Source of the DNA: Daejeonella sp. H1SJ63
Lineage (GTDB): Bacteria > Bacteroidota > Bacteroidia > Sphingobacteriales > Sphingobacteriaceae
DNA length: 64,000 bases
NCBI RefSeq assembly: GCF_029360775.1
Contig: NZ_JARKMZ010000007.1
Coordinates: forward strand, 62,001 to 126,000
Reading direction: 5' to 3'
In this document: positions 26,815-37,045 of the stretch, in pieces
Layout: every line of letters starts with the position of its first letter
Position numbering within the stretch: position 1 is the first letter of the stretch
Position numbers and translations under genes: made by a program
The notes under the pieces: generated by a model
What the model saw: the letters and a program-made list of their open reading frames with translations, nothing else
The model's database searches: none
What the model was told of the DNA's origin: nothing

Positions 26815-28608
26815 ATGAAATTATCAAAATATCCATTCAGGAGAATTGAATTCCCCACTGCTCTTTTAATAGGTAGCTTTATTACTTTGAGCATTATTAT
26901 ATTTTATGGATGTAAAGTCTCCAACAAGCTCCCTCATTCAGATACTGATAATGGAGGTCTATTTTTGCCGGGTGATTTTGAAGCAGTAACTGTGGTTGAT
27001 AGCATTGGCAGAGCCCGGCATCTGGTAGTTAATGATAACGGAGACATTTACGTTAAATTAACTTTTAACCCAAAAATGAACAGGTATGGTGGAACAGTCG
27101 GACTTCGTGATACCAACAATGATGGCAAAGCTGATTCAATTATCTATTTCGGTGATTATCAGGACGTAGGCGGATCTGCCGTTGGTGTAACTATACATAA
27201 TGGCTACCTGTACACAAGCACGGTAAATCAAGTACTCAGAAATAAATTAACCCCCGGCGAATTAGTTCCGAAGAGCAAGACAGAAGTGATTCTTACCGAT
27301 CTGGATCAAAATGTGGCAAAGAACTGGCATACTACCAAACCTCTGGCATTTGACAAAAAAGGATATATGTATGTCCCATTCGGATCCCCGTCTGATGCAG
27401 GCCAGGATATCACAAAATACGGGCCTATCGGCATACCCGGTGGAAAGGGGTTAGATCCATCTCCGGAGCGTGTAAATCATGCCGGTATATGGCGTTTTGA
27501 TGCAAACAAACTAAATCAGACACAAAAGGATGGCTATAAATTTGCTACCGGTATCAGGAGTGTTGTAGGCATGACCTGGAGTCCGCTTGACGATAACCTG
27601 TATGCTGTAATGAATGGTATTGATAATTTCCATACCATCTACCCCGAACTTTATACTGCCTGGCAGGGTGCTGTTCTTCCCTCAGAGCCGCTTTTGAAAG
27701 TAACTGAAGGATCTGATTTTGGATGGCCATACGCCTATTATGACCATATACAAAAAAAGAACATTTTACAGCCGGGCTATGGGGGCGACGGTAAAATAAT
27801 TGGCCGGGCTGCTGAATTTGATCTCCCGGTTATCGGTTTTCCTGGTCATTGGGCACCAATGGATATCCTGTTTTACCAGGGTAATCAATTTCCTGACAGG
27901 TATAAACAGGGAGCCTTCGTTGCTCTTCATGGCTCAACAGATCGCTCGCCTTATCCTCAGGCTGGATACATTGTTTGCTTTGTTCCATTTGAAAATGGAA
28001 AAGCAAAAGGGGATATAGAAATTTTCGCAGATGGCTTTACCGGAGTGGATACAGTTGTTAATACCAGCGATGCTGTATACAGACCAATGGGCTTATCTAC
28101 CGGCCCGGATGGATCTTTATACATTTCAGAATCAAACAAAGGAAAAATCTGGCGCATTATGTACAAAGGCGACAAGAAAAAGTTTGGGGAGGCTCAATTA
28201 GCAGAAATGGAAAAGCGTAAGACCAGATCTTATATTAAAGAACCTGACGTAATCAAAGATAATCTCCACAGAGGTGATATGCTGGCAGGTGGCATATTGT
28301 ATAATACGTATTGTGCAAGCTGCCATCAGCAAAATGGAAAAGGTGATAACAATCGCTTCCCTCCTCTGGCCGGTTCAGATTGGGTAACCGGAGATAAAAA
28401 GAGACTTCTTGGAGCAATATTAAACGGACTGCAGGGAGAAATTAAGGTAAACGGGCAAACATGGGATGGATTAATGCCTGCTCATGGTGGTTTTTTGGAT
28501 GACCATGCAATTGCGTCAATCGCAACATATATCCGCCAGAACTTTGGGAACAAAGCTGATGCTGTGACCAGTATGGAAGTAAACAAGGTTAGAAACACCT
28601 CAAAATAA
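26815..28608 (+). CDS. lipoprotein sugar-dehydrogenase-like propeller fused to cytochrome c
   Basis: 597 aa. A lipobox at Cys33 (IIFYGC) anchors the protein. Residues ~48-465 form a six-bladed PQQ-dependent sugar (sorbosone-like) dehydrogenase propeller (GGLFLPGDFEAVTVVDSIG, then YRPMGLSTGPDGSLYISE). A cytochrome c domain follows at about 485-590 with heme motif CASCH (about 500) and axial Met in LMPAHGG. Likely periplasmic oxidation of a sugar or polyol with electrons handed to the attached heme. A paralogue of the 58397 gene, which carries a ~46-residue insertion near residue 62. PQQ dependence is family knowledge; it could be cofactor-free. Confidence 0.85.
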   Translation: MKLSKYPFRRIEFPTALLIGSFITLSIIIFYGCKVSNKLPHSDTDNGGLFLPGDFEAVTVVDSIGRARHLVVNDNGDIYVKLTFNPKMNRYGGTVGLRDTNNDGKADSIIYFGDYQDVGGSAVGVTIHNGYLYTSTVNQVLRNKLTPGELVPKSKTEVILTDLDQNVAKNWHTTKPLAFDKKGYMYVPFGSPSDAGQDITKYGPIGIPGGKGLDPSPERVNHAGIWRFDANKLNQTQKDGYKFATGIRSVVGMTWSPLDDNLYAVMNGIDNFHTIYPELYTAWQGAVLPSEPLLKVTEGSDFGWPYAYYDHIQKKNILQPGYGGDGKIIGRAAEFDLPVIGFPGHWAPMDILFYQGNQFPDRYKQGAFVALHGSTDRSPYPQAGYIVCFVPFENGKAKGDIEIFADGFTGVDTVVNTSDAVYRPMGLSTGPDGSLYISESNKGKIWRIMYKGDKKKFGEAQLAEMEKRKTRSYIKEPDVIKDNLHRGDMLAGGILYNTYCASCHQQNGKGDNNRFPPLAGSDWVTGDKKRLLGAILNGLQGEIKVNGQTWDGLMPAHGGFLDDHAIASIATYIRQNFGNKADAVTSMEVNKVRNTSK

Positions 28609-28684
28609 TTTAACAGAACTACCGCAATCAGTTAAATAATAAGAAAGCTTAAGATGAGCAATATATTATCGGTTTAGTATGAGT

Positions 28685-28730
28685 TGGTTTATAGATTCCT
28701 GTGAATTACTCCGGTAAAATCTATAAACCA
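28685..28730 (+). terminator. hairpin after the dehydrogenase/cytochrome gene
   Basis: Perfect 13-bp arms TGGTTTATAGATT (28685-28697) and AATCTATAAACCA (28718-28730), 77 nt after the stop at 28608. No clear T-run; may be a stabiliser or terminator. Confidence 0.5.
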
Positions 28731-28821
28731 TTATCAATATATAACCCCGATATAAAAAGTAAAGAAATGGCCCCTTGATTATGAGGAAAGAATTAAAATA
28801 TCAAAAACAGAACCCGGATTT

Positions 28822-29943
28822 ATGAGAACTGCAATTTTATTCATCTTTCTTGTACACTTTAATTATACGGCAAGTGCGCAATCAAATACAGAAAGAACGT
28901 ACAATCTTGTAGTCGGCACCTATACTAATAAAGAAAACACCAATGGTATCCACGTTTATCGTTTTGATACTCAAACTGGCCAATCCAGTTTTCGTTCAAA
29001 AATAGTTGGCATAAAAAATCCGTCCTATCTGGCCATCAGTAAGGATGCAAAAAATGTGTATTCAGTTAGTGAAGTTGACAAGGGAACTATCCAGGCATTT
29101 TCATTTAATGCTCATACCGGAGAACTTAAATTCATAAATAGTGCAGATGCAGGTGGTGATGGCCCCTGCTATGTATCAGTTAATAACAATAAAAATCTGG
29201 TATTTGCTGCCAATTATGATTCAGGAAGCCTGGCAGCAATACGAGTCGAAGGCAACGGATCTTTAAATCCGGATATACAAAAAATACAACATGAGGGTAG
29301 CACTGATAACAAAGTGCTACCCCATGTTCATTCAGTAGTATTAACACCTGATGAACGCTATCTTCTTGCATCAGATCTGGGCACTGACAGGGTGAATATT
29401 TACAAAGTAAATTCACAATCTTCACCAATATTATCGCCTGCTAAGACACCTTTTATCAATGTGAGTAAGGGTGGCGGACCAAGACACCTGACATTTCACC
29501 CAAACGGAAAATTTGCTTATCTGATCTTAGAGATGGGCGCAGCAATCGTTGGATTTGATTATAAAGATGGCAAATTGAAGACTAAACAGACTATATCAAT
29601 GCTTGCCCCCGATTTTAAAGGGAAGGTTGAGGCTGCTGATATTCATATTTCTGCTGATGGAAAATTTTTGTACGGTTCAAACCGTGCTGATGCAAACGAA
29701 ATCGTAATCTACTCCATAGCCAAAAATGGAATTTTAAAATATGCAGGCCGCCAGACCGCCCTTATTAATACTCCCCGGAATTTTGCAATTGATCCCAGTG
29801 GAAAATATCTCTTAGTTGCCAACAGTGGCAGTAATGAGATAATTGTTTTTAATCGGAATAAGAAGTCCGGGTTGATTAATCCAAGCGGTCAAAAAATACC
29901 GGTAGAGAAACCGGTTTGCCTGAAATTTGTTAAGATGGATTAA
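28822..29943 (+). CDS. secreted lactonase-family beta-propeller (6-phosphogluconolactonase/YbhE-like)
   Basis: 373 aa with a Sec signal (1-20, cleavage after ASA). Seven-bladed propeller of the Pgl/YbhE type: YNLVVGTYTNKENTNGIHVY at the start, VLPHVHSVVLTPDERYLLASDLG in the middle and GGGPRHLTFHPNGKFAYL, the family's conserved block. Cytoplasmic homologues hydrolyse 6-phosphogluconolactone; an exported version more likely acts on aldonolactones made by the neighbouring dehydrogenases. Separated from the upstream gene by a hairpin, so it may have its own promoter. Confidence 0.88.
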   Translation: MRTAILFIFLVHFNYTASAQSNTERTYNLVVGTYTNKENTNGIHVYRFDTQTGQSSFRSKIVGIKNPSYLAISKDAKNVYSVSEVDKGTIQAFSFNAHTGELKFINSADAGGDGPCYVSVNNNKNLVFAANYDSGSLAAIRVEGNGSLNPDIQKIQHEGSTDNKVLPHVHSVVLTPDERYLLASDLGTDRVNIYKVNSQSSPILSPAKTPFINVSKGGGPRHLTFHPNGKFAYLILEMGAAIVGFDYKDGKLKTKQTISMLAPDFKGKVEAADIHISADGKFLYGSNRADANEIVIYSIAKNGILKYAGRQTALINTPRNFAIDPSGKYLLVANSGSNEIIVFNRNKKSGLINPSGQKIPVEKPVCLKFVKMD

Positions 29944-30351
29944 AATAGTTTCAAATCAAGTATAAAGAGTCATAGCATCTCCATAGTCTTCTCCCGGGAT
30001 GCTGATATGGTTTAAAGTATGAAACATAAACAATTTAACAGCCCCTATATTCATCAAAAATTGCAGATTGACCATAATAGCATAATTAATAGCACATTAT
30101 AATTACCGGCACTTCTAAAAATCACTAAATCATGTACTCATGAACATCTCTTCCCATTACACTCATTGACATACAACAGTGTATTAGGAGAATATTTGTA
30201 AATTAAAGTTTCAATTTGTGATGGAACTAAGAGCTTAACGGAAATTTCCGAAGCTAACAATCGCACTTAGAAATACACAGGATTTGCTTATACAAACAGT
30301 TTTGCGATACATCTCCTGCAATTGCATTAATGACCTTTATCATTAAAAACA
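29944..30351. other. 408-nt intergenic region
   Basis: No gene, remnant or strong hairpin seen. TTG at 30166-30168 and AATATTTG at 30191-30198 are 22 nt apart, a weak match to the Bacteroidetes -33/-7 promoter, about 150 nt ahead of the amidohydrolase gene. Confidence 0.4.
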
Positions 30352-31317
30352 ATGAATAGAAAAAAATTCATAGCTGCAGCCTCTGTAATTGCGATAGCAT
30401 CGATTAAGAAAAACTCATTAATGAGTGCTGTGATGCCTGAATCTGCCAAACTTCTGCCCATCGTTGACACCCATCAACACCTGGCTGATATCGTTCGCTT
30501 TGGCAAAGACTGGACATCCCCCCCGGTTCCAGGTAATTATGACATGAAGGCTTATATGAATGCAACGCACAATATCAATATGGTGAAGGCTGTTTACATG
30601 GAAGTAGCCGTACCTGTGGCCAGAAGACATGAAGAGGCACTTTACGCTATTGAAATGTGCAAAGACAAATCTAATCCAACCGTTGGAGCTGTAATAAATT
30701 CTGATCTGCGAAGTCCTGATTTCGAATCTTATATGGTTCAATTCAAAGGTTCTCCATACATTAAAGGAATCAGACATGGTTTCCGCTCTACATCGGAAAT
30801 GCAGGATCATCAAGTGATCAAAAACACCAAAATACTTGGCGACCTCAACATGAGTCTGGATTTTACCATATCGCCGTCATGGCTGCCTTCCATCTCAAAT
30901 CTGATCAAAGAATGTCCAAATACCCGTTTTCTTGTCAATCATTGCGGAAATGCTGACCCCAGAGCTTTCATGGATCCTGTCGCTGCAGGCGGCAAACCCA
31001 ACCATGACGCCAGTGAATGGATAGCCACAATGAAAAATGTGGCTCAGAATAAAAATGTGGTTTGTAAAATTTCCGGAATCATCTCCATCAGCCCGGGATA
31101 TCCGAAATCTGCAGAAACACTCGGACCGGGTATCAATCATTGTCTGAATATTTTTGGTCCGGACCGTGTGATGTTCGCCAGCGACTGGCCATGGTGCTTA
31201 AAAGGCAGTGAACTTGAAAACTGGGTTAATATTTTGAAAGAGATTGTAAAAGACAGACCTTATAAAGAACAAAAAAAACTGTTCTATGATAATGCTGTTA
31301 AATTCTATAATATTTAA
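30352..31317 (+). CDS. secreted amidohydrolase (L-fuconolactonase-like)
   Basis: 321 aa. Hydrophobic N-terminus with a basic MNRKKF start and AAASVIAIAS core, a probable export signal. Amidohydrolase-2 TIM barrel with metal motif VDTHQHLAD (about 38-46), LVNHCGNADPRAF and the late Asp in FASDWPWCLKG. The pattern resembles L-fuconolactonase/2-pyrone-4,6-dicarboxylate lactonase enzymes, which open lactones. First gene of a run (31344, 33584, 34570) spaced by 26-54 nt, so it is probably co-transcribed with the two quinoprotein-like dehydrogenases. Substrate inferred only. Confidence 0.82.
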   Translation: MNRKKFIAAASVIAIASIKKNSLMSAVMPESAKLLPIVDTHQHLADIVRFGKDWTSPPVPGNYDMKAYMNATHNINMVKAVYMEVAVPVARRHEEALYAIEMCKDKSNPTVGAVINSDLRSPDFESYMVQFKGSPYIKGIRHGFRSTSEMQDHQVIKNTKILGDLNMSLDFTISPSWLPSISNLIKECPNTRFLVNHCGNADPRAFMDPVAAGGKPNHDASEWIATMKNVAQNKNVVCKISGIISISPGYPKSAETLGPGINHCLNIFGPDRVMFASDWPWCLKGSELENWVNILKEIVKDRPYKEQKKLFYDNAVKFYNI

Positions 31318-31343
31318 GAAGCTCGTATAACCTCATCTGTTTT

Positions 31344-33542
31344 ATGCTATTTTCACCCTCCCCGAAACAAAATATCCTATTGCTGACAGTCTGCTTATTG
31401 GCGTCCATTGCATTTAATTCCTGCCGGAATAACCTTGCAAACAAAGAATGGGAAGTTTATGCCGGAGGCAAGGAGCGACAGGCTTATTCCCCGCTTAGCC
31501 AGATTGATACCAACAATGTCAAAAATTTAAAGGTAGCATGGGTTTATCATACCAAAGACGCTGATAAATCAAGCCAGATCCAAACCAATCCATTAATCAT
31601 TGATGGTGTTTTATACGGCACCTCACCTCAATTGAAGCTATTTGCAGCTGATGCTGCAACAGGTAAAGAAAAATGGGTCTTTGATCCGGCGTCAAGCATG
31701 CTTATAGACAACGCCGGAAAGCAAAGTTATGGTCTTAATGTTTGCCGCGGAATTGCTATTCATAAAGGAAAAAACAATGAACACCGGATTTTTTATACCG
31801 CAGGATCATCCCTATACAGTATTAACAGTGCAACAGGAAAACCTGTTAGCAGCTTTGGAAAAGATGGACGGGTTTCTTTACATGACAATCTGGAAATGAA
31901 CAGGGATATCAGCAACCTGAGAGTCACCTCTACTTCAGCCGGCATGATTTACAAAGATCTGATCATCATGGGAAGCAGTCTTTCTGAAGAGGAAGAGGCA
32001 GCTCCCGGGCATATCAGGGCATATGATGTCTACACCGGAAAAATGAAATGGCTTTTCAGAACTATTCCCGCCCCGGGAGAAAAGGGTTATGAAACCTGGG
32101 AGGATCCCGAAGCTTACAAGTATGTAGGAAGTGCCAACGCATGGGGTGGTTTTAGTTTAGATGAAAAAAGAGGAATTTTATACGCTTCTACGGGTACTGC
32201 AAATGCAGATTACTATGGGGGTAAACGAAAGGGTAATAATCTTTTTGGCAATAGTATTCTGGCACTGAATGCGGAAACAGGGAAATATATCTGGCATTTT
32301 CAGGCAATCCATCACGATTTATGGGATTGGGACTTCCCAACAGCTCCAGCACTCCTAACTATAAAGAAGGATGGTCAGTCGATTGATGCCCTGGTACAAA
32401 CCAGTAAACAGGGGTATATTTATTTACTGGATCGTGTTACCGGAAAACCTGTCTACCCGATTGTAGAAACTCCGGTACCTGCTCATTCTGATCTGGATGG
32501 TGAGCAACCCTCACCTGTACAACCCATCCCGACAGTCATTCCGGCATTTGCGAGACAGGGCATTTCTGAGGCTGATCTTAATAAAAATATCCCCGATTCT
32601 TCTTATCAGGAACTTTTGAAACGATTTCGCAGCTATAAAAGTGGCCCCATGTTTACTCCGCCAAGTTTAGAAGGCACCCTGGTATTCCCCGGACTTACCG
32701 GCGGTGGGGAATGGGGTGGCCCGTCGGTAGATCCGGAAAGTGGAATTATGTATATCAATGCGAATGAATTACCCTGGATTGTAACAATGCAGGATACCCG
32801 TATAAAACAACCTGTAAAAAAGAAACAAACTAATCTGGAGGCTGGTATAGCATTGTATACCAAAAATTGCAGTGGCTGCCATGGTACCGATCTGAAAGGC
32901 TCGGGTAACTTCCCGGCTCTGACAGACCTGCACAAACGCTATAAAGAAACAGCCTTTAAAAATCTGATTACTTCAGGGAGAAGAATGATGCCTTCCTTTA
33001 AAAATCTCAGCGAAGCCGATAAAAATGCTGTTGCCTCCTATCTTCTGAAAATTGAACCCAAACAAAAGGATGAATACATCCCGGAGATTAAGAAAAAGCA
33101 TCCTTTCTATGAAGCACCATACCGGCTTGGTGGCATCAGGCAGTTTTTAACTTTAGAAGGATATCCGGCCGTAAGTCCGCCATGGGGTACCCTTCAGGCC
33201 ATTGATCTTAATAATGGTAAAGTTGTGTGGAAGGAGCCTCTCGGAGATCATCCCGACATGAAGGCCAAAGGCATACATTCAGGCACGGAGAACTGGGGAG
33301 GATCGGCAGTGACTGCAGGCGGACTTGTTTTTATTGCCGCCACCAGTGATGAAATGTTCAGAGCTTACCACAAAAAAACAGGAAAATTATTATTTGAAAC
33401 CAAACTTCCTGCAGGAGGTTATGCCACACCTGCGATTTATAGCATCAAAGGGAAACAATATGTGGTTATTGCATGCGGAGGTGGTAAAATGAGAACTAAA
33501 TCTTCAGATACTTATGTTGCATTTACTTTGCCTGATAAGTGA
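31344..33542 (+). CDS. PQQ-dependent dehydrogenase-like lipoprotein with internal cytochrome c domain
   Basis: 732 aa. Lipobox at Cys27 (SIAFNSC). PQQ-type eight-bladed propeller begins with WEVYAGGKERQAYSPLSQID; the metal/active-site block HHDLWDWDFPTAP (about 330) and tryptophan-docking GTENWGGSAVTAGGLVF are visible. A cytochrome c domain (about 490-575; CSGCH at about 509, axial Met in RMMPSF) is inserted between propeller blades rather than fused at the end, and the propeller resumes at the APYRLGGIRQF segment. Periplasmic oxidation of an alcohol or sugar with internal electron transfer is likely. Similar to the 34570 gene, two genes downstream. Confidence 0.88.
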   Translation: MLFSPSPKQNILLLTVCLLASIAFNSCRNNLANKEWEVYAGGKERQAYSPLSQIDTNNVKNLKVAWVYHTKDADKSSQIQTNPLIIDGVLYGTSPQLKLFAADAATGKEKWVFDPASSMLIDNAGKQSYGLNVCRGIAIHKGKNNEHRIFYTAGSSLYSINSATGKPVSSFGKDGRVSLHDNLEMNRDISNLRVTSTSAGMIYKDLIIMGSSLSEEEEAAPGHIRAYDVYTGKMKWLFRTIPAPGEKGYETWEDPEAYKYVGSANAWGGFSLDEKRGILYASTGTANADYYGGKRKGNNLFGNSILALNAETGKYIWHFQAIHHDLWDWDFPTAPALLTIKKDGQSIDALVQTSKQGYIYLLDRVTGKPVYPIVETPVPAHSDLDGEQPSPVQPIPTVIPAFARQGISEADLNKNIPDSSYQELLKRFRSYKSGPMFTPPSLEGTLVFPGLTGGGEWGGPSVDPESGIMYINANELPWIVTMQDTRIKQPVKKKQTNLEAGIALYTKNCSGCHGTDLKGSGNFPALTDLHKRYKETAFKNLITSGRRMMPSFKNLSEADKNAVASYLLKIEPKQKDEYIPEIKKKHPFYEAPYRLGGIRQFLTLEGYPAVSPPWGTLQAIDLNNGKVVWKEPLGDHPDMKAKGIHSGTENWGGSAVTAGGLVFIAATSDEMFRAYHKKTGKLLFETKLPAGGYATPAIYSIKGKQYVVIACGGGKMRTKSSDTYVAFTLPDK

Positions 33543-33583
33543 TTAAAATTACTGGCTTAAATATATACGATTAATATTTTTTC

Positions 33584-34516
33584 ATGAAAGTTAAATCAAT
33601 TAAGCACATATTTATATCGGCGTTTATCCTGTCGGGATGCGATACGATGAATAAAATAAATAAGCCCCTGCCTAAGCTTGAACATGGCTTATACAACATC
33701 AGTTTAAACAAGCAGATAATGGAAGTTGACCCATATTCAGGCGGCCGTATCAAATCATTAAAACTCGATGGAAAGGATTTTCTGACAGACAGCACTGTAA
33801 ATAATTTCAATTGGGGATCTACTTTCTGGCTAAGTCCGCAAAGCGATTGGAGCTGGCCCCCCTCCGCAGAAATTGACAACAAGGCTTATACAGCGAAGGT
33901 AAATAAGGATCAGCTGATTATGATAAGTCCGAAGGATCCCAAAACAGGTATTGTGGTTAAAAAGATATTTTCAGCAAATAAAAAAACAGATTCATACAAA
34001 TTACAATATATTCTGAGCAACCTATCTGATCGATCTCAAAAAATTGCACCCTGGGAAGTAACCCGTGTACATATTAACGGACTCGCTTTTTTCCCGTTTG
34101 GTAAAGGAGAGCGCAGAGGAGGATTGATCCCATATACTACCGAAAAAGACGGGATCAGCTGGTATCAATATCGGGCGCATCAGGTACCCGCAAAAGGTGA
34201 CCGGCAATTATATTCAGATGGTGCAGAAGGCTGGCTGGCAGAGGTAAATGGAGATATGATCCTGATTAAAAAATTTCAGGATATCCCCTTTGAGAAAAAT
34301 GCACCAAATGAAGGCGAAATTGAATGGTATGCAAGTCCGGTGGTTCAGGGGAAAAGCTATGTAGAAATTGAACACCAAGGAGCTTATGAAGAACTAAAGC
34401 CAGGAGAATCTGTTAACTGGCAGGTTGAATGGTTTCTTCGGAAACTACCATCAAATATAAAGCAGGAGGAAGGCAATTCGATTTTAGTTAATTATGTTCG
34501 AACAATTGTAAAGTAA
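33584..34516 (+). CDS. DUF4380 lipoprotein
   Basis: 310 aa. Lipobox at Cys19 (FILSGC). The rest matches the DUF4380 layout: a beta-rich galactose-mutarotase-like sandwich with GGRIKSLKLDGKDFL (about 47-61), GSTFWLSPQSDWSWPP (about 78-93) and EWYASPVVQGKSYVEIEHQG near the C-terminus. Function is unknown; related folds bind carbohydrates. It sits between the two quinoprotein-like dehydrogenases, which suggests a role in sugar handling in the periplasm. Confidence 0.8.
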   Translation: MKVKSIKHIFISAFILSGCDTMNKINKPLPKLEHGLYNISLNKQIMEVDPYSGGRIKSLKLDGKDFLTDSTVNNFNWGSTFWLSPQSDWSWPPSAEIDNKAYTAKVNKDQLIMISPKDPKTGIVVKKIFSANKKTDSYKLQYILSNLSDRSQKIAPWEVTRVHINGLAFFPFGKGERRGGLIPYTTEKDGISWYQYRAHQVPAKGDRQLYSDGAEGWLAEVNGDMILIKKFQDIPFEKNAPNEGEIEWYASPVVQGKSYVEIEHQGAYEELKPGESVNWQVEWFLRKLPSNIKQEEGNSILVNYVRTIVK

Positions 34517-34569
34517 ACACCTGCTTAATTGAATATTAATGTATTTTAAACTTTTAATTACATCATCAC

Positions 34570-36780
34570 ATGGTCAAATTTAGTGCGAAGAAAATATCAA
34601 TTCTACTCTCCTTCATTAGTATTCTGATCTATACCGGCTGCAAAGTATATCCTGCTTTTGAAAAGAATCTTAACCTGGAGCGTACCTGGTCTGTATATAA
34701 GGCAGATGCAGCAAGTACAGGATATTCTATACTTGATCAGATCAATACAAAAAATGTGATTGAGATTGAACCTGCCTGGACTCATAAATTCAATGATGCA
34801 CCGGAAGGTTCACGCGGCGCAAACAGCGAAAGCAATCCGATCATTATCGATGGAGTAATGTATACCATGTCGGGTAGGCACAGGGTTTATGCACTAAATG
34901 CAAGCACCGGCGAGGAAATCTGGGCATTCGACCCTTTCAATGGTGCTGCAGGTGGAGGTATAGGCCGCGGAGTTACCTATTGGGAAGATGGCACCGATAA
35001 ACGTGTCCTGTTTACGGGTGGCGATAAATTATTTGCTCTGAATGCTGAAACAGGGAAATTAATTAAATCATTTGGTAACGATGGCTGGGTAAGCATGAAT
35101 ATTGGTATGCGCGGCGATCCGGATAAGATATCTGTAATTCCAACATCTCCCGGAATTGTATTTCAGGATTTATTGATTATCGGCAATGAGGTTTCTGAAT
35201 TATATGGTGCAGAACCAGGATATATACGTGCTTACAGTATTAAAAGCGGTAAACTTGAATGGACCTTCCATACTGTCCCCAAGCCCGGACAGTTCGGATA
35301 TGAAACCTGGCCAAAAGATGCCTGGAAATATGTTGGAGGTGCCAATAATTGGGGTGGTATGAGTCTGGACGAAAAGCGCGGCATGGTATTTTTCGCTACC
35401 GGCTCCCCTACCTACGATTATTATGGCAAAGACCGCATCGGTGAGAATTTATTTGGCAATTCAGTAGTAGCGCTTGATGCTAAAACAGGAAAGTACAAAT
35501 GGCATTTTCAGACCGTACATCATGATCTTTGGGATTATGATCTTCCTGCTCCGCCAAACCTGATCACCGTGGTTCATAATGGCAAAAAAATTGATGCTGT
35601 TGCCCAGACTTCCAAACTTGGATATATCTATACCTTTAACCGCGATACAGGTGAACCGCTCTTCCCGATCGAAGAACGTCCGGTTCCGGCTTCTGATATC
35701 CCCGGAGAGCAGGCCTGGCCAACACAGCCTTTCCCAACCAAACCTGCACCTTATGCAAGACAAATGGTAACAAAAAACGATATCATGAATTACTCAAAAG
35801 GCTCTTATGATACCCTGATGATGAGATTCAATGCATTTCGCTACGAGGGTCCATTCACTCCGCCTTCAGTGCAGGGTACCTTCATGCTTCCGGGTAGCCG
35901 CGGTGGATCAAGCTGGGGAGGTGGATCAGTAGATCCGAACAAAGGAATTATTTACGTAAAATCAAATGACTCTCCTGAGATAGCAACTATGAAAAAAGTT
36001 GTTGAGAATGAAACATCAAACCTTTCGGTTTATAATCAGGGAAAGGCTCTTTACAACACATTTTGCATAAGTTGTCACATGGCAGATAAAAATGGCGATG
36101 AGCAGGGAAATCCTTCACTTCTGGCAATAGAAACCCGGCTAAGCCGTGAAGATGCTCTGAATAAAGTCAAGCGTGGTGGTGGTAAAATGCCTTCTTTTGC
36201 CAGTGTTATTGCCGGCAAGGAAGAAGCAATTATTTCTTATCTCTTCGACAAGGAATCAAGTGCTGAACGACCTTCAAGAGAGCAGAGTTTCCTGAAAGAA
36301 ATTCAGGAGAATGAATCTGCAAATAAAGCCGGACTAAGTACTCCTAAGGAAGATAAATACCTGAACCTTACCGCTTACGGGCAATTTCTGGATAATCAAC
36401 GCAGGCCGGGTATTAAACCACCATGGGGCCAGCTGCATGCGATTAACCTGAATACCGGAGAATATGAATGGTCGATCACTTTGGGTAATCAGGCCGAAGG
36501 GCAATTACCGGGGGCTCCGGAAACAGGAGCAAGTGGTTCGGCAGGACCATTGATCACAAAGGGCGGCCTTGTATTTATTGGAAGTACCCGCGACAGGAAG
36601 TTCCGTGCATTCGACCAAAAAACAGGTAAGAAGCTATGGGAAACAACTCTTCCGGGTATTGCAAATGCAAACCCATCCACTTACTGGAGTAAAGGAAAAC
36701 AATATATTGCTGTTTCGGTAAGCGGCGATGCAGCTAATCCTGCCGGCTATATGATAGCTTTTGCTTTACCGGGGAAATAA
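34570..36780 (+). CDS. PQQ-dependent dehydrogenase-like lipoprotein with internal cytochrome c domain, second paralogue
   Basis: 736 aa. Lipobox at Cys24 (LIYTGC). PQQ-type propeller with WSVYKADAASTGYSILDQI at the start, HHDLWDYDLPAPP (about 316-328) and GASGSAGPLITKGGLVFIG near the end. The cytochrome c module (CISCH at about 499, axial Met in GGKMPSF) is again nested inside the propeller. Same architecture as the 31344 gene, so an old tandem duplication separated by the DUF4380 gene is likely. The two may oxidise different substrates. Confidence 0.88.
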   Translation: MVKFSAKKISILLSFISILIYTGCKVYPAFEKNLNLERTWSVYKADAASTGYSILDQINTKNVIEIEPAWTHKFNDAPEGSRGANSESNPIIIDGVMYTMSGRHRVYALNASTGEEIWAFDPFNGAAGGGIGRGVTYWEDGTDKRVLFTGGDKLFALNAETGKLIKSFGNDGWVSMNIGMRGDPDKISVIPTSPGIVFQDLLIIGNEVSELYGAEPGYIRAYSIKSGKLEWTFHTVPKPGQFGYETWPKDAWKYVGGANNWGGMSLDEKRGMVFFATGSPTYDYYGKDRIGENLFGNSVVALDAKTGKYKWHFQTVHHDLWDYDLPAPPNLITVVHNGKKIDAVAQTSKLGYIYTFNRDTGEPLFPIEERPVPASDIPGEQAWPTQPFPTKPAPYARQMVTKNDIMNYSKGSYDTLMMRFNAFRYEGPFTPPSVQGTFMLPGSRGGSSWGGGSVDPNKGIIYVKSNDSPEIATMKKVVENETSNLSVYNQGKALYNTFCISCHMADKNGDEQGNPSLLAIETRLSREDALNKVKRGGGKMPSFASVIAGKEEAIISYLFDKESSAERPSREQSFLKEIQENESANKAGLSTPKEDKYLNLTAYGQFLDNQRRPGIKPPWGQLHAINLNTGEYEWSITLGNQAEGQLPGAPETGASGSAGPLITKGGLVFIGSTRDRKFRAFDQKTGKKLWETTLPGIANANPSTYWSKGKQYIAVSVSGDAANPAGYMIAFALPGK

Positions 36781-36873
36781 ACTTTAATTGGAAAGTGAAT
36801 AATTAATTGGAAAATGAATACGCTCATCGGGATTTGTACTCCCGAGGCAGCGGATCATAAATGTGTAATAAGC

Positions 36874-36881
36874 TACCTTTG
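36874..36881 (+). promoter_or_regulatory. candidate -7 box (TACCTTTG) upstream of leader repeat copy 2
   Basis: TACCTTTG fits TAnnTTTG, 165 nt ahead of the 37046 start and 33 nt before the repeat, so the repeat would be transcribed as leader RNA. No TTG at the correct -33 spacing. Confidence 0.35.
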
Positions 36882-36914
36882 GATGGCAAATCCGAAAAAA
36901 CAAATTATATACTG

Positions 36915-37045
36915 ATGAACCCATCATGATTTTGCCAAAACCCGCAGGGGTATGATTATTAAATCATGATCGCCCTGCCTACCGCAGGCAGGCCTGCCTA
37001 CCGGCAGGTAGGTTCATCGCCTTTAAAAAACAAAAAAATAAACGG
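36915..37045 (+). repeat. leader repeat, copy 2
   Basis: A 103-bp palindrome-rich unit bounded by ATGAACC (36915-36921) and GGTTCAT (37011-37017), followed by a 28-nt A-rich flank up to ATG 37046. The interior has ATCATGAT inverted repeats and nested CCTGCC/GGCAGG palindromes. Nearly identical in length and sequence to copy 3 at 60444, including the 28-nt flank. Confidence 0.85.
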
